This document shows, one piece after another, positions 59,994 through 61,248 of a stretch of 61,248 bases of DNA (the first letter of the stretch is position 1; every line of letters begins with the position of its first letter). Under the pieces are notes generated by a model. The model did not search any database. It was given only the letters and a program-made list of their open reading frames with translations, and had not been told where the DNA came from. The position numbers and the translations under genes are program-made. This DNA comes from an uncultured Lachnospiraceae bacterium (lineage in GTDB: Bacteria; Bacillota; Clostridia; Lachnospirales; Lachnospiraceae): assembly GCA_910587935.1 (NCBI GenBank), contig CAJUNP010000012.1, positions 9,660 to 70,907 of the forward strand. The letters are read 5' to 3'.

Positions 59994-60199
59994 TTGTATA
60001 CTCCACTCCCATATTCATTTGCATATTATTTAGTTTACGTATTTTTATAAAATATGTCAAATTTTTCCAATTTTTAGTTTTTTATTATGCATCCTTATTC
60101 CTATATACAGACCTTTATTTTTATGCTAAAATTTTATTGATTTGAATTGAGAATAATAGAATTTCAAAAGAATATTCCCTACAGCCACGGAGGATTTTT

Positions 60200-60685
60200 A
60201 TGAGGTTATTAAAGAGATTTTTTTACATTCTGACGGCGCTCATTATAATACCGACTTTTATTTTCATTGGTGTTATCATCTGGCTATACGCCACCGGAAA
60301 CAAACTCCGGCTCCCCCTGCCGGAAAAAAGTACGGTTAATGATTTCCTGCTCGACGCACCTATAAGAACAGAACCCGTTTATTCCGGGGAAAACCCGGAG
60401 AACAATCAGGAACCTGCCGGTATACGCGGGTATATAGAAATTTCCAAAAGCGATCTCGCCGCCATGACTCCTTCCCAGTATCTGTCCTTTTATGAACAAA
60501 AGCTGAAGGACAGTGATTATCTCTGGTTCTCTTTTGTCTGCCCTGACGGTTCCGGACTGTTTATCCCGGACTGTGCCGACGGTTCCGCCTGTTTTTGCAG
60601 CCTCAGCCGGAATGGACGTCAGGAATCAATATACGGTTATCTGATCATAAAGGATGGGGAATGTATTTATCAGGAAACAAAATAA
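60200..60685 (+). CDS. Membrane-anchored extracytoplasmic protein of unknown function
   Basis: This 161-residue protein has one N-terminal membrane helix (about residues 7-31) and an outer domain with GYIEISKSDLAAMTPSQYLS and four cysteines in the second half (VCPDGSGLFIPDCADGSACFC), which may form disulfides. GGAGGATTTTT precedes the ATG. It is divergent from the IbrA-like gene and stands alone, followed by a strong terminator. I do not recognise a family. Confidence 0.6.
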   Translation: MRLLKRFFYILTALIIIPTFIFIGVIIWLYATGNKLRLPLPEKSTVNDFLLDAPIRTEPVYSGENPENNQEPAGIRGYIEISKSDLAAMTPSQYLSFYEQKLKDSDYLWFSFVCPDGSGLFIPDCADGSACFCSLSRNGRQESIYGYLIIKDGECIYQETK

Positions 60686-60781
60686 ACCAGCATGGGTTAC
60701 CGGTTTTCTAAAATATTTGTCGATGAATAAAACTTCCATTTTGTATTGTTATTATGTATAATATAACATGTAAAAGGGGTT

Positions 60782-60819
60782 GCGACGGTGTTTATCAAGT
60801 ATAAATATCGTCGCTTTTT
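60782..60819 (+). terminator. Strong intrinsic terminator after the membrane-anchored protein gene
   Basis: GCGACGGTGTTTAT and ATAAATATCGTCGC form a 14-bp stem (two G-T pairs) with a 5-base loop, followed by TTTTT. It lies about 100 bases past the gene stop. A TATAAT at 60757-60762 just before it could also make this a very short separate transcript. Confidence 0.8.
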
Positions 60820-60826
60820 AATTTAA

Positions 60827-61248
60827 ACGTCGGGAATACTATAAAAAATTTTTTAAGAAATTTTTTTGATTTATTGAATAACATATGAAAAGAGCGGGAA
60901 TATTATAAACAGTCAATGGAACCCCCTCCTTTGATGAAACGGCGGATGCCGCATACAAATGATAAGTGAATACTTATCCTCCCCTTAGGAAGCCTCCAGG
61001 AGTGCGGAAGCCGCATTTTTGGGGGCTTCCGCTATTATTGCAAAAAACTTTGAAAGTACTGGTAATATTGCTTTCCTTTACCGTCTTTCCGCTGTTTGCC
61101 GGAATGACATATTCGCTTTCAGTCCCTGCCAGTTCTGATGCCCGCACCATTCTGTTTCACATCTTCTTCTTGAAAGCCACAAGATAACCGCAAATTTTTA
61201 AAAATGCCAAAAATGGGCGCAAAAAAACAGGAAACCTTTTCTTGATTT
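60827..61248. other. Gene-poor tail with several hairpins
   Basis: No convincing gene is seen. Inverted repeats are GATAAGT/ACTTATC (60961-60978) and GCGGAAGCC/GGCTTCCGC (61004-61032). The second arm can also pair with GGAAGCCTCC at 60988-60997 in place of its own partner, so two exclusive folds are possible. The stretch looks like an untranslated leader, a structured RNA or an element end, but no known riboswitch class fits. Confidence 0.45.

Noticed and set aside
60917..60930. GGAACCCCCT match between the right tail and the element end at 32,941 as a direct repeat att pair
   Set aside because: The match is about ten bases, the flanks differ, and the element clearly ends at 33.0 kb with its other end to the left.
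60966..61187. Plus-strand open frame of 73 codons at the right end
   Set aside because: Its start lies in a hairpin region without a ribosome site, and its Pro-rich beginning is fixed by the repeat arms.
1..61248. CRISPR array, rRNA genes, insertion sequences
   Set aside because: No regularly spaced direct repeats, no rRNA-like sequence and no transposase gene apart from the TnpV-like frame were seen.

Overview
The window looks like a Clostridia chromosome, most likely Lachnospiraceae. Strong AGGAGG-type ribosome binding sites precede most genes, and protein styles (XpaC/TelA pair, SEC-C protein, DUF4474, Csp-like subtilase) fit that group. The DNPR motif of MurE plus an adjacent dapF indicate meso-diaminopimelate peptidoglycan. 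The taxonomic call is inference from protein style, not from a marker gene.

About the first 33 kb, all on the minus strand, is the parA end of an integrative conjugative element (ICE) whose other end lies off the left edge. Read in the direction of transcription from its right end it holds: a leader peptide with an intrinsic terminator (attenuator-like), parA, parB, a giant ArdC-like/adenine-methylase-like/SNF2-helicase protein with a tnpV-like gene nested in a second frame, a DUF3991/TOPRIM protein, two unknown proteins, a hairpin-rich candidate oriT, a ribbon-helix-helix protein, a DUF5688 protein, a MobP-type HUH relaxase, a row of unknown element proteins, a VirD4-like coupling protein, small VirB2/VirB3/VirB6-like membrane proteins, a SpoVG-like protein, a C5 DNA methyltransferase with a cysteine-rich insert, and then a Tad-like pilus operon (prepilin peptidase, CpaB, CpaE/TadZ, CpaF, TadB, TadC, two pseudopilin-like proteins, DUF6550-like). 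One pseudopilin gene has an in-frame amber codon before its apparent natural end. No integrase, VirB4 or cell-wall hydrolase is in view; they are expected beyond the left edge.

The ICE boundary falls at about 32,995-33,000. There the C-terminal coding part of a subtilisin-like (S8) protease is cut off and replaced by a few foreign codons. The protease lies downstream of a large membrane sensor (beta-propeller repeats, Y_Y_Y, HD-GYP), so host transcription of that operon points straight into the ICE replication/partition operon, with the attenuator lying between them.

From 34.6 to 61.2 kb the window is mostly ordinary chromosome: sensor/HD-GYP, murE-dapF, a trans-sulfuration PLP enzyme, an M18 aminopeptidase, an AraC regulator, xpaC-telA, a cysteine-cluster protein, rarA, trpS, DUF4474 with a metallophosphoesterase, a SEC-C protein, a HAD phosphatase, a LysR regulator, tRNA-Gly(CCC), a large solute-binding lipoprotein and a small secreted His/Cys protein. 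The last 4 kb looks accessory: an AT-rich stretch with a perfect 20-bp palindrome, an IbrB/IbrA-like pair (ParB-fold protein plus PAPS-reductase-like protein), a membrane-anchored unknown protein, and a gene-poor tail with strong hairpins.
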